NCBI RefSeq assembly: GCF_014640555.1
Contig: NZ_BMHE01000002.1
Location: forward strand, 107,890-171,889
DNA: 64,000 nucleotides
Direction of reading: 5' to 3'
Origin: Paenibacillus marchantiophytorum
GTDB lineage: Bacteria; Bacillota; Bacilli; Paenibacillales; NBRC-103111
Shown: positions 39,484-47,150 of the stretch, one piece after another
How the letters are laid out: each line of letters opens with the position of its first letter
Position numbering within the stretch: the first letter of the stretch is position 1
The notes under the pieces: generated by a model
What the model saw: the letters and a program-made list of their open reading frames with translations, nothing else
Database searches by the model: none
What the model was told of the DNA's origin: nothing
Translations under genes and position numbers: made by a program

Positions 39484-39523
39484 ACAATGACGCTGCTGAT
39501 TCAATAGCAGCGTCATTGTTTTT
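39484..39523. terminator. Bidirectional terminator between LplA-like and NlpC/P60 genes
   Basis: A perfect 14-bp AACAATGACGCTGCT / AGCAGCGTCATTGTT stem with an 8-nt loop, T-run on the plus side and A-rich flank on the other. It serves both convergent genes. Confidence 0.92.
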
Positions 39524-39528
39524 GAATG

Positions 39529-40218
39529 TCAATACACGCGCTTGGCCCCCATATATTTGGGTCCCCAATACGAATTCATCAAAGCTTGCGGATAAATCCC
39601 CGCCGACCGTGTGGCGGATAAGAACTGACCGTTCCCCATGTATAAGCCTACATGATCGATAACCCCCGGCGTGGCAATAGCGAAAAACACTAAATCACCT
39701 GGCTGCAAATTGCTTGTGCTGACAGAAGTGCCGCTATCGAATAGTGCCTTGGAGTTTGTCCGTGTCGCCGTGATGCCATGCTGCTGGAATAAATAGTAAA
39801 TAAAGCCGGAGCAATCAAATCCTTGCGGCGTAGCGCCGCCCCAAAGATAAGGAACACGCAGATATGTAAGCGCATCCGCCATTAGGGTGCGTTTCGTCAA
39901 TGCATGGGATACACTGGTGTTCGTTACGGCGTCAACAATACCCGTCTGCGGGAGACTGTAAGTTTTCTGGTAGTCTTTTACCGCTTGTGTCGTTATCGTG
40001 CCAAAGTAACCGGTAGCCGTCGGGTATGTAAAGAACCCAAGCGTTTTTAAATTCTGTTGGAGCTCCGAAACAGCGGAACTTGTCATGCCTTGCGCAAGCA
40101 TGGTGCTGGATGTACCAGCAGCAGTTGCTGCGGAAACAGGCGAGATGGGGATTACACTGCTTAAAGATACTGTCAAGAGCATAGCGGCAGTTGCGAAAAC
40201 CAGCTTGGATCTAATCAT
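39529..40218 (-). CDS. Secreted NlpC/P60 endopeptidase with peptidoglycan-binding domain
   Basis: 229 residues. A signal peptide cleaves after PVSA (about residue 30). A PG_binding_1 domain (about 41-105, GMTSSAVSELQQNLKTLGFF) precedes an NlpC/P60 domain with C136 (GFDCSGF) and H189 (DHVGLYMG). The third catalytic position, usually His in a HAS/HAP context, reads FLSATR with Ser. It probably cleaves gamma-D-Glu-DAP peptide bonds in the wall. AGGAGGGA precedes the ATG. Confidence 0.88.
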   Translation of the reverse strand: MIRSKLVFATAAMLLTVSLSSVIPISPVSAATAAGTSSTMLAQGMTSSAVSELQQNLKTLGFFTYPTATGYFGTITTQAVKDYQKTYSLPQTGIVDAVTNTSVSHALTKRTLMADALTYLRVPYLWGGATPQGFDCSGFIYYLFQQHGITATRTNSKALFDSGTSVSTSNLQPGDLVFFAIATPGVIDHVGLYMGNGQFLSATRSAGIYPQALMNSYWGPKYMGAKRVY

Positions 40219-40417
40219 CGTCGTTCCCTCCTGTTGGTAGTCTTGGTGTTATTTCGTGAACTTTTCTTATTTTAACAATGAATCGCTCAATCAGACTAGA
40301 TGGAAATCTTGGAAATCCAGTGATTTTGACCAAGTCCTCCCGCATATAACGAGCATATAGGCTTAAGCTGCTGCGCCTGTTGAATGTTGTGTCGTTCATG
40401 AAAAGAGGAGGAGACGC

Positions 40418-40636
40418 ATGTACTCGCAATTCAAAAGCTACTACCCTTACATCAGTCCCTTTGACCCTTGTCCACCAATTCGAGTGAAATTCTATAACAC
40501 GCCGCCCCAGTTGTATATCCATTTCCAACCACCAGGATTGCCGCAATACAGCCCTTATGAGGCGTTGAAAAGAGGGACTCTCTGGCCCTCATTATTCGGC
40601 CCCTATGAATCCAAAGACGTCGAAGGAGAGCGATGA
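40418..40636 (+). CDS. cotJA: Spore coat-associated protein CotJA
   Basis: A 72-residue Pro/Tyr-rich protein with the family pattern PYISPFDPCPPI...TPPQLYIHFQPPGLPQYSP..ALKRGTLWP. First gene of cotJABC, a mother-cell operon of the inner coat in Bacillus (sigma-E controlled there). GAGGAGG lies upstream of the ATG. A CATATA element near 40354 could be part of a sporulation promoter, but the match is weak. It overlaps cotJB by 4 bp. Confidence 0.92.
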   Translation: MYSQFKSYYPYISPFDPCPPIRVKFYNTPPQLYIHFQPPGLPQYSPYEALKRGTLWPSLFGPYESKDVEGER

Positions 40637-40905
40637 CGATGAGTCAGCCCGTGCTGCCAGAGTCGTACTACAGGCAGTTGCATGATTTGCAAGCTGTTGA
40701 TTTTGTACTCGTGGAGTTGACCCTGTATTTGGACACCCATCCTGATGATTTAGCTGCTCTGCAGCAGTATAATCAATTCGCCCAAAAGAGAATGCACCTT
40801 GCGAATGAGTTTGAGTTGGCATTCGGACCCCTCATGCCATTCGGGCATGCCTACAGCAAACATCCCTGGCAGTGGGTGAATACTCCCTGGCCTTGGCAAG
40901 TTTGA
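40633..40905 (+). CDS. cotJB: Spore coat protein CotJB
   Basis: A 90-residue protein with the CotJB signature: YYRQLHDLQAVDFVLVELTLYLDTHPDD, then ending in a Trp/Pro-rich WQWVNTPWPWQV. It is coupled to cotJA (ATGA overlap). The initiating codon may be the ATG at 40633 or the one two codons later, both after GGAGAGCG. Confidence 0.92.
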   Translation: MTMSQPVLPESYYRQLHDLQAVDFVLVELTLYLDTHPDDLAALQQYNQFAQKRMHLANEFELAFGPLMPFGHAYSKHPWQWVNTPWPWQV

Positions 40906-40920
40906 GAAGGAGGAACGCGC

Positions 40921-41490
40921 ATGTGGATCTATGAGAAAAAGCTGCAGTATCCGGTCCGAGTCAGCAAATGCGACCCGCGAATGGCCAAACTCCTGCTTGA
41001 ACAGTATGGAGGGGCTGACGGAGAACTTGCCGCAGCATTGCGTTACTTGAATCAGCGTTACACGATTCCGGATAAAGTTGTGGGCTTATTGACGGATATT
41101 GGAACGGAGGAATTCGCTCATCTCGAAATGATTGCTACGATGGTCTATAAGCTGACCAAGGATGCGACGATCGATATGCTGAAAGCTGCTGGCTTGGATG
41201 ATCACTATGTGAGCCACGACAGGGCGCTCTTCTATCAGAACGCAGCAGGTGTGCCATGGACAGCTGCCTACATACAAGCGAAGGGAGACCCGATAGCTGA
41301 TCTCTATGAGGATATCGCGGCCGAGGAGAAGGCAAGGGCGACGTATCAATGGTTGATTGATCTGACAGATGATGTCGATTTGCAGGACAGTCTGAAATTT
41401 CTCCGGGAGCGGGAGATCGTGCACTCCTTGCGGTTCCGGGAAGCGGTGGAAATTTTGAAGGACGACCGGGAGGCTCAGAAAGTGTTCTGA
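40921..41490 (+). CDS. cotJC: Spore coat manganese-catalase-like protein CotJC
   Basis: 189 residues of the manganese catalase family, ferritin-like four-helix fold. It starts MWIYEKKLQYPVRVSKCDPRMAKLL; the di-metal ligands are suggested by GADGELAAALRYLNQRY, IGTEEFAHLEMI and IAAEEKARATYQWLI. It is shorter than soluble Mn-catalases, as usual for CotJC. AAGGAGG precedes the ATG. Last gene of cotJABC. Confidence 0.94.
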   Translation: MWIYEKKLQYPVRVSKCDPRMAKLLLEQYGGADGELAAALRYLNQRYTIPDKVVGLLTDIGTEEFAHLEMIATMVYKLTKDATIDMLKAAGLDDHYVSHDRALFYQNAAGVPWTAAYIQAKGDPIADLYEDIAAEEKARATYQWLIDLTDDVDLQDSLKFLREREIVHSLRFREAVEILKDDREAQKVF

Positions 41491-41565
41491 TGGGAGAGCT
41501 GCAAGTCGAGCGAGTGGGGTGGAGTGGATTGGATTGGAGCCGAGTGGATTCGATTCGAGTTGCTC

Positions 41566-41749
41566 TAACGAACTGTACTGTGCTTATTAGCCCGAAAACG
41601 GCTTCGTTTTCAATCTAATGAACTGAAGAGGCGTTATCGCACCGTTTAAGCATGAAATGCTCATCTATTTATTGAAATAACGCGTCTGGAGTTCGTAATA
41701 ATTTTGAACAGAGGGATTTTGATCAAATAAGGGTTGCTGAGTTCGTAAG
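41566..41749. repeat. Four-arm palindromic intergenic repeat, family A copy A5
   Basis: Arms: TAACGAACTGTACTGTGCTT (41566), TAATGAACTGAAGAGGCGTT (41616), inverted AATAACGCGTCTGGAGTTCG (41676) and AAATAAGGGTTGCTGAGTTCG (41725). This copy shows the pairing most clearly: arm 1 with arm 4 and arm 2 with arm 3, plus an AGCATGAAATGCT hairpin in the centre. It lies between the convergent ends of cotJC and the YdcF gene, preceded by a GAGTGGATT-type degenerate repeat (41505-41560). Confidence 0.9.
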
Positions 41750-41773
41750 GCGTAACCAGTACTAGGATGGGGT

Positions 41774-42532
41774 TCATCCGTTCCTGGCCGCCAACAAGCC
41801 CAAAAATTCCTTCAAAGCAATTCCTGTAACAGCCAGACCGCTTGAAGAAGGGACGAATTTGCTGAGGGTGAGCTCCTGCTTTTGCTGGGAGATGTAATCC
41901 GTTGGATAAGGAATAACCGCCACTTTGAGTTTCTGAAACTGCTTCACAGACCTCGCCATATGGAAGGCAGAAGTGATGAGAACAGGCTGCTTCCAGCCAT
42001 TCTTGGTGAGAAGGGCAAGCGTATGCTGCGCATTCTCTTCGGTATTGCGACTGGTGTCATCCATGAATATCGCTGTTTCGGGAATGCCGAGCGCGAGCAG
42101 ATGCCGTTTGGCAATCTGAGATTCATTGCCTGTGTCGCTGAATACCTGACCGCCGGAGAGGAGGATGGGCAGCTTCGTGCTTCGATAAAGCTCGGCAACC
42201 GTGAGTACACGAGCAGAAGTGTTGGCTGTTAGGTAGCCTTCTCCATGCGTAAGCGGGTCAGCCGTGTCTAAGGTTGCACCTCCTGTCAGCATCACAAGGA
42301 CATCGCCTGAAACCTGCGCTGGAGGTGAGTATCTGCTCTCTATGCTATTTAGCAAAGCATTGCTGAAGGAAGGCATGGAACATACGGCAAGCAGCACCGC
42401 GGCTAGCCCGACGAGAAGAGTACCGATGTACTCTTTTTTCTGTTGCAGCCAGATGGCGATACAGAGCAGGAGCAGGATGATGATTCCCGGCGGGAAAATT
42501 AAGGTATAAGCGATTTTAATGAGATAGAGCAT
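41774..42532 (-). CDS. YdcF/ElyC family (DUF218) membrane protein
   Basis: About 252 residues. Two N-terminal membrane helices (IIILLLLCIAIWLQ and YIGTLLVGLAAVLLAVC) precede a DUF218 domain: VLVMLTGGATLD, LPILLSGGQVF, DTSRNTEENAQ, PVLITSAFHMARSV. Homologues such as ElyC act in envelope or undecaprenyl-linked glycan maintenance. The ATG at 42532 is taken, with GGAAGG 13 bp upstream. An in-frame ATG at 42562 would add 10 residues. Confidence 0.82.
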   Translation of the reverse strand: MLYLIKIAYTLIFPPGIIILLLLCIAIWLQQKKEYIGTLLVGLAAVLLAVCSMPSFSNALLNSIESRYSPPAQVSGDVLVMLTGGATLDTADPLTHGEGYLTANTSARVLTVAELYRSTKLPILLSGGQVFSDTGNESQIAKRHLLALGIPETAIFMDDTSRNTEENAQHTLALLTKNGWKQPVLITSAFHMARSVKQFQKLKVAVIPYPTDYISQQKQELTLSKFVPSSSGLAVTGIALKEFLGLLAARNG

Positions 42533-42650
42533 TGGCGTATCATATCCTTCCTGAGAAAGCATGGAGCTGTGGCATACGAATCATTAACGTTGTTCGACAT
42601 TCAGGGAGTGATTCCTGCCTTTATACAATAGCTCCATGAGGGATTGCCGC

Positions 42651-42695
42651 AAAAAGAGGCTGCTTGCCAGGTGTTAACCTGATGAGCAGCCTCTT
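42651..42695 (-). terminator. Terminator after nagA
   Basis: AAGAGGCTGC / GCAGCCTCTT 10-bp stem with a loop containing CAGGTGTTAACCTG, itself self-complementary. Read leftwards it ends in TCTTTTTGC. Confidence 0.88.
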
Positions 42696-42707
42696 ATCTA
42701 TTAAGCA

Positions 42708-43880
42708 TCAACCTTTGATTTCATTGCCACGAATCCAAACCTGCTCCAGCGCGAGCTCCGGGCTGACGAGTACTAAGTCAGCCTGCTTGCCTAGCGCGAT
42801 CGAGCCGTGCGTCGCCTCGAGCTTCAGCAGCCGCGCCGGGTTGCCGCTCGCGAAGCGGCTCGCGTCTGCGACGCTGACGCCGACCTCGCGCACCATAAAC
42901 CGGAGCGCCTCGATCATCGTCAGCGTGCTGCCCGCGAGCGCGCCGCCTTCCGTCAGTCGGGCAACGCCCGCCTGTACGGTGACGGCTTGCCCGCCCAGCT
43001 CGTACTCGCCGTCGCCGAGCCCGGCGGCGGACATCGCGTCCGTGATCAGCAGCAAGCCATGCGGCTGCTTCACCATAGCCAGCAGGCGAATCGCTGCTGG
43101 GTGTACGTGATGGCCGTCGGCGATGACCTCGCCGCTGATGCGGGTGTCGGTGAGCACCGCACCGACCGTGCCAGGCTCGCGATGATGCAGCGGCTTCATC
43201 GCGTTGTAGGTGTGCACCGCATGCGAGAGCCCCGCGCCAACCGCCGCCTGAATCTCGGCGTAGGTGGCGTCCGTGTGGCCGCAGGCGGCAACGATGCCGT
43301 GATCGCGCAACCACGCGATCATCGCAAGGCCCCCCTCGCGTTCGGGGGCCAAGGTCAACTGCTTGACGAGCTGCGGATAACGCTCGTTCCAGTCTTCGAG
43401 CCATGGAAGCTGAGGCGTCACCATGAGCTTGGGGTCCTGCGCGCCTGCCCACTTAGGCGAGATGAAAGGGCCTTCCATATGCACGCCCAGCAGTTGGGCA
43501 TAAGGCATAGGCTGCTGCATGTAAGCGTTGACTTCACCAAGTACGCGGTCGATGTCTTCACGCAGGGCAGTCATGGTTGTAGCAAGCATTCCCGTTGTCC
43601 CGTTAAGCGCATGAAAACGCGTGATGATCGCTAATGTTTCTGGATCAGCATCCATGAAATCAGCGCCGTATCCGCCATGCACGTGAACATCGATGAAGCC
43701 AGGCAGCAGCCAACTGCCGCGAGCATCAAGGAGCGTGGCGTCAGGTGCTGCTGAAGTTTGATCCCAAGACGACATCTCGCCGATAGCAGCAATTACGCCG
43801 CCTTGGATATGCAGATATCCGTCTTCAATAGTGCCTTGTTCGGTTACGATCTTGGCTCCCGTGATGACGAATGAACTCAT
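42708..43880 (-). CDS. nagA: N-acetylglucosamine-6-phosphate deacetylase NagA
   Basis: Deacetylates GlcNAc-6-phosphate in amino-sugar catabolism and wall recycling. The 390-residue amidohydrolase has PGFIDVHVHGGYGADFMD near residue 58, GVHMEGPFISPKWAGAQ, CGHTDATYAE, HTYNAMKPLHHREPG and the catalytic aspartate in LLITDAMSAAGLGDG. The 42780-43330 part is strikingly GC-rich relative to neighbouring genes. It overlaps nagB by 4 bp. Confidence 0.95.
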   Translation of the reverse strand: MSSFVITGAKIVTEQGTIEDGYLHIQGGVIAAIGEMSSWDQTSAAPDATLLDARGSWLLPGFIDVHVHGGYGADFMDADPETLAIITRFHALNGTTGMLATTMTALREDIDRVLGEVNAYMQQPMPYAQLLGVHMEGPFISPKWAGAQDPKLMVTPQLPWLEDWNERYPQLVKQLTLAPEREGGLAMIAWLRDHGIVAACGHTDATYAEIQAAVGAGLSHAVHTYNAMKPLHHREPGTVGAVLTDTRISGEVIADGHHVHPAAIRLLAMVKQPHGLLLITDAMSAAGLGDGEYELGGQAVTVQAGVARLTEGGALAGSTLTMIEALRFMVREVGVSVADASRFASGNPARLLKLEATHGSIALGKQADLVLVSPELALEQVWIRGNEIKG

Positions 43881-44605
43881 TCGAACAACCTCCCAGCCTC
43901 AGCATCAAGAAGCACGACAAGGTGTGGGTGTGTTTGCAGAAGCGTTGCAGGAATTTCAGTCGTAATGGGACCTGTCAGAGCGCGATGAACGATTTCTGCT
44001 TTGTCAGCGCCGCGAACGATCAAGAGAATCGTTTTGGCTTTGAGAATGGTACCAACCCCCATGGTTAAAGCATGAGTCGGCACTTCGTCAATCGTATTGA
44101 AGTAACGAGCATTGGCTTCGCGCGTTTCTGTTTTCAGCTCTACGCGGTGAGTTCCGCTGACCAAGGAATGGTCGGGTTCATTGAATCCGATATGCCCATT
44201 ATGGCCTAGACCGAGAATTTGCAAATCAATTTGTTTCGCTTCTTCCAGAAGCTCATTATAACGAGCGCATTCAGCTTCTAGATCAGCAGCATTACCATTC
44301 GGAATGTGCGCCTGTGAAGCTGGCAGGTCAATATGGTTAAACAAGTGCTGCTGCATATAAGCATGATAGCTCTCGGAGTGATCAACCGGTAAGCCAACGT
44401 ATTCATCGAGGTTGAACGTAGTGACGCTTTTGAAGCTTACACGCCCTTTATCATAGGCTTTCACGAGTTCCTCATAAATACCGACTGGTGTTCCGCCTGT
44501 GGCTAGGCCAAGAACGGATCTAGGCTGCATTTGGACAAGGGAAGTGATGATGCCGGCTCCGGCCTCGTTTAATTCTTGTTGATTTTGAAAAATATGAAGA
44601 TTCAT
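43877..44605 (-). CDS. nagB: Glucosamine-6-phosphate deaminase NagB
   Basis: Converts glucosamine-6-phosphate to fructose-6-phosphate and ammonia. 242 residues from the ATG at 44605, chosen for the GAGG site and because family members start MxLHIFQN; the frame stays open further upstream without such a signal. Motifs: VLGLATGGTPVGIYEEL, TFNLDEYVGLPVDHSESYHAYM, ILGLGHNGHIGFNEPDHS. First gene of the nagBA operon. Confidence 0.95.
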   Translation of the reverse strand: MNLHIFQNQQELNEAGAGIITSLVQMQPRSVLGLATGGTPVGIYEELVKAYDKGRVSFKSVTTFNLDEYVGLPVDHSESYHAYMQQHLFNHIDLPASQAHIPNGNAADLEAECARYNELLEEAKQIDLQILGLGHNGHIGFNEPDHSLVSGTHRVELKTETREANARYFNTIDEVPTHALTMGVGTILKAKTILLIVRGADKAEIVHRALTGPITTEIPATLLQTHPHLVVLLDAEAGRLFE

Positions 44606-44717
44606 GATGGTATTCCTCACTTTCATGGACAAGTTATCAATGGGATTGTGATCTGAAAAAACAGAGTATGGCTGAATTTTGAAACTATTTTGCTTAAAAA
44701 TATCATTTTTCAATCGA

Positions 44718-44745
44718 ATTATACACATTTCAATCATAACTGAAA
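44718..44745 (-). promoter_or_regulatory. Candidate promoter of nagBA
   Basis: On the minus strand a TATAAT -10 (complement at 44718-44723) lies 16 bp from TTTCAG (44740-44745), about 115 bp upstream of nagB. Two TTTCAATC repeats flank the -10 (near 44708 and 44729) and could bind a regulator. The 111-bp leader shows no clear terminator. Confidence 0.45.
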
Positions 44746-44879
44746 TTTATCGCTACGGCAACAGGCTTTTTGCCAAATATGAACATTGACTTACATGGGT
44801 ATGTTTGCCATTCTTATCTAAGATCATTACTTTTTTTAAGAAAATTTTCGGAATTCCTAACGGAGAAGGGGCTAGAGCG

Positions 44880-45548
44880 ATGACAATTCAGAGAAAACAA
44901 CCAGAAGCTATGCTTTTTGACTTGGACGGGACGTTGTTTCAAACCGAAACACTTCTTCTGCCTGCTTATCATGCGACATTCGATGAACTTCGAGCCAAAG
45001 GCTTGTTTACAGGAGAAACTCCGCCGGAAGAACGGATCCTGGGAGCACTTGGTATGCTGCTTGAACAGATTTGGCAGCGGGTTATGCCGGAAGCTTCTAT
45101 AGAAGCGCGTAACGAAGCCGATAAGCTGCTGCTGAATTATCAGATGAATGGCTTGCACGAAGGCCAGGGCGATTTATATGAAGGCGTTGCCGAAACGCTG
45201 CAAGCTTTGCGTGACAAAGGGATTCGCTTATTTGTGGCGAGCAACGGGCTGGAAGACTATGTGAGAAATGTAATTGCCGCTAAGGGACTCGGGCACTTAT
45301 TCGAAGGGTTGTACAGCGCGGGGCAATATCAAACGAAATCGAAAGTCGATTTAGTTCAAATCCTGCTTGAAACCCATCATATCCAATCGGCTTGGATGGT
45401 AGGTGATCGTTCCTCGGATGTGGAGGCAGGACTTCGCAATCATTTAACCGTAGCGGCTTGCGATTATGCAGGATTCCGGGAGTCCGGGGAGCTCGAAGGG
45501 GCGCATATTCGAATCCGCAGCTTCGCGGAGCTGCTTGAATATGTGTAA
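44880..45548 (+). CDS. HAD-superfamily hydrolase (phosphoglycolate phosphatase-like)
   Basis: 222 residues from the ATG at 44880 (GGAGAAGGGG upstream). Motif I FDLDGTLFQTE (nucleophile Asp), motif II FVASNG, a lysine region TKSKVDLV and motif IV MVGDRSSDVEAG define a HAD phosphatase with an alpha-helical cap. The substrate is not determined; the PGP/Gph-like group also includes pyrophosphatases. Divergent from nagBA. Confidence 0.85.
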   Translation: MTIQRKQPEAMLFDLDGTLFQTETLLLPAYHATFDELRAKGLFTGETPPEERILGALGMLLEQIWQRVMPEASIEARNEADKLLLNYQMNGLHEGQGDLYEGVAETLQALRDKGIRLFVASNGLEDYVRNVIAAKGLGHLFEGLYSAGQYQTKSKVDLVQILLETHHIQSAWMVGDRSSDVEAGLRNHLTVAACDYAGFRESGELEGAHIRIRSFAELLEYV

Positions 45549-45623
45549 ATAGCGAAGGCAGTAGCAAACAGTCGGAGATGGGCATACACTGTTATCACAT
45601 TGATAGATAAGGTGCTGATCAGA

Positions 45624-45848
45624 ATGCCTTCTTTTGTAGGAATATTCAACATTATTAGAAATGAAGGAAATCTGGTAAATGGAGATACGTTCATCATTGC
45701 TCCGACTAGCGCATCCAAAACCAATTCCGGCGGCGGGGGCGGAATCACCGGAGATTTCGCGGTATCAACGACCCTTTTTAGCGCAACGGTTACTTTCGAT
45801 CCTGACGGTATAGAAGCAGGAGCGAACAAAGTAGCCACAGGAACGTAA
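45624..45848 (+). CDS. GerPF-like spore germination protein
   Basis: 74 residues from the ATG at 45624. The pattern PSFVGIFNIIRNEGNLVNGDTFIIAPTSASKT, GGGGGITGDFAVSTT and TFDPDGIEAGANK matches GerPA/GerPF proteins, small spore-coat components that aid germinant passage. It is a solitary copy, not part of a gerPABCDEF operon. A CATACACT element at 45583 might belong to a sporulation-sigma promoter. Confidence 0.8.
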   Translation: MPSFVGIFNIIRNEGNLVNGDTFIIAPTSASKTNSGGGGGITGDFAVSTTLFSATVTFDPDGIEAGANKVATGT

Positions 45849-45865
45849 GTCCTGATTGCCAATGA

Positions 45866-45911
45866 GATCGATACTTGCTCGCAAGCGGAGCGAACGTGTC
45901 GGTCTTTTTTT
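45866..45911 (+). terminator. Terminator after the GerPF-like gene
   Basis: An imperfect stem pairing GATCGATACTTGCTC with GAGCGAACGTGTCGGTC around GCAAGCG, followed by a 7-nt T-run. Confidence 0.75.
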
Positions 45912-45937
45912 GGCTTGTTTAAAAGGAAGAAAAAGGC

Positions 45938-45993
45938 TTGACAGCTGATTGTTTGAATTAGTATTATTAATATATGAACAAGTGCTCATATAT
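45938..45993 (+). promoter_or_regulatory. czcD promoter with ArsR-family (CzrA-type) operator
   Basis: TTGACA (45938-45943), an 18-bp spacer and TATTAT (45962-45967). Immediately downstream is an 8-bp perfect inverted repeat ATATATGA-N8-TCATATAT (45970-45993) containing TGAACAAGTGCTCA, the TGAnCAnnTGnTCA pattern bound by zinc-sensing ArsR/SmtB repressors. Position over the transcription start fits metal-relieved repression. No arsR-type gene is in the window. Confidence 0.8.
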
Positions 45994-46069
45994 TCATGCG
46001 TTAATAAAATAGGAATATTTTGCAGGATAACACCCCATTCTAAGGGGCAGAGCGCAGGGAGGAATTGCT

Positions 46070-47080
46070 ATGCATCAACATTCATCACAAGAACATTCAC
46101 ATGACCATAAGGATCATACAGCTTGCAGCGATCAGGGAACTCACCAAGGCCATAGTCACGCACAGGAAGGCCATCATCATGGGCACGATCACGGACATCA
46201 CCATCATGGGCACGGGGGAAATAAACAAGGACTGCTCATTGCACTTATCATCACAGCAGGCATTATGTTTTTGGAATTTATCGGTGGTTTATGGACGAAT
46301 AGCTTGGCGCTGCTCTCGGATTCTGGACACATGTTGAGCGATGCTGGATCGCTTGCTTTAAGTCTTGTGGCGATGTGGTTCGCAGCCAAGCCTACCTCTG
46401 CGAAGAAATCCTATGGCTTCCATCGAACCGAGATTTTGGCAGCCCTTTTCAATGCGGTGACCCTTTTTGTTATTGCTGGGTTCATCATTTGGGAAGCTGT
46501 CGGGCGATTCATGCATCCTCCTACGGTGGCCAGCGGCTCCATGATGCTGATTGCCAGTATAGGTTTGATAGCCAATCTGCTTAGCGCATGGTCTCTGATG
46601 CGCAAAGGTGATGTGCACAGCAATTTAAATCTGCGCAGCGCCTATCTGCATATTCTTGGAGATGCACTGGGTTCTGTCGGAGCTATCGTAGCTGGAGCTG
46701 TCATGCTGATTTTTGGCTGGTATGCAGCCGATCCAATAATAAGTGTCCTAGTATCGCTGCTGATTCTAAAAGGCGCCTGGGCGGTACTGAAATCGACCAT
46801 TCACATTTTAATGGAAGGAACGCCGCAGAGCGTCTCATTAGGGGATGTCCAACATATGCTTGAAGGGATTGAAGGTGTCATTAATGTGCATGATTTGCAC
46901 ATATGGACGATCACATCAGGTCTTGATTCACTTAGCTGTCATTTGCTCATTGCCGATCACTTGGATAGTCAAACCATTCTGCAGCAAGCCATTCATCAGC
47001 TGGAGGAACGCTTTCAAATCACGCATGCGACGATTCAAATCGAAAATTCAACAACGATCCATTCGGAATTGAAAGTATAG
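46070..47080 (+). CDS. czcD: Cation diffusion facilitator CzcD (zinc/cadmium exporter)
   Basis: 336-residue CDF antiporter exporting Zn2+ or Cd2+ for H+. The cytosolic N-terminus is extremely His-rich (about 20 His in 50 residues). Six membrane helices follow with HMLSDAGSLALSLVA (TM2) and YLHILGDALGSVGAI (TM5) carrying the paired H-x3-D metal sites. A C-terminal ferredoxin-like domain follows (NVHDLHIWTITSGLDSLSCHLLI). GGGAGG precedes the ATG. Confidence 0.94.
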   Translation: MHQHSSQEHSHDHKDHTACSDQGTHQGHSHAQEGHHHGHDHGHHHHGHGGNKQGLLIALIITAGIMFLEFIGGLWTNSLALLSDSGHMLSDAGSLALSLVAMWFAAKPTSAKKSYGFHRTEILAALFNAVTLFVIAGFIIWEAVGRFMHPPTVASGSMMLIASIGLIANLLSAWSLMRKGDVHSNLNLRSAYLHILGDALGSVGAIVAGAVMLIFGWYAADPIISVLVSLLILKGAWAVLKSTIHILMEGTPQSVSLGDVQHMLEGIEGVINVHDLHIWTITSGLDSLSCHLLIADHLDSQTILQQAIHQLEERFQITHATIQIENSTTIHSELKV

Positions 47081-47106
47081 GAAAGAAGGGGATTGCACAT
47101 ATGTAG

Positions 47107-47143
47107 ATCGGAAGATACACAGCATGTGGCTGCTGCTTCCGAT
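47107..47143. terminator. Hairpin between czcD and the YheC/D cluster
   Basis: ATCGGAAG / CTTCCGAT stem with a 21-nt loop between convergent genes. It lacks a clear T-run, so it is a weak terminator candidate. Confidence 0.4.
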
Positions 47144-47150
47144 GGCTTAT

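Noticed and set aside
42778..43634. Long alternative frames on both strands inside nagA
   Set aside because: High GC removes stop codons; nagA itself has full family motifs, while these frames are Arg/Ala-rich with no recognisable domain.
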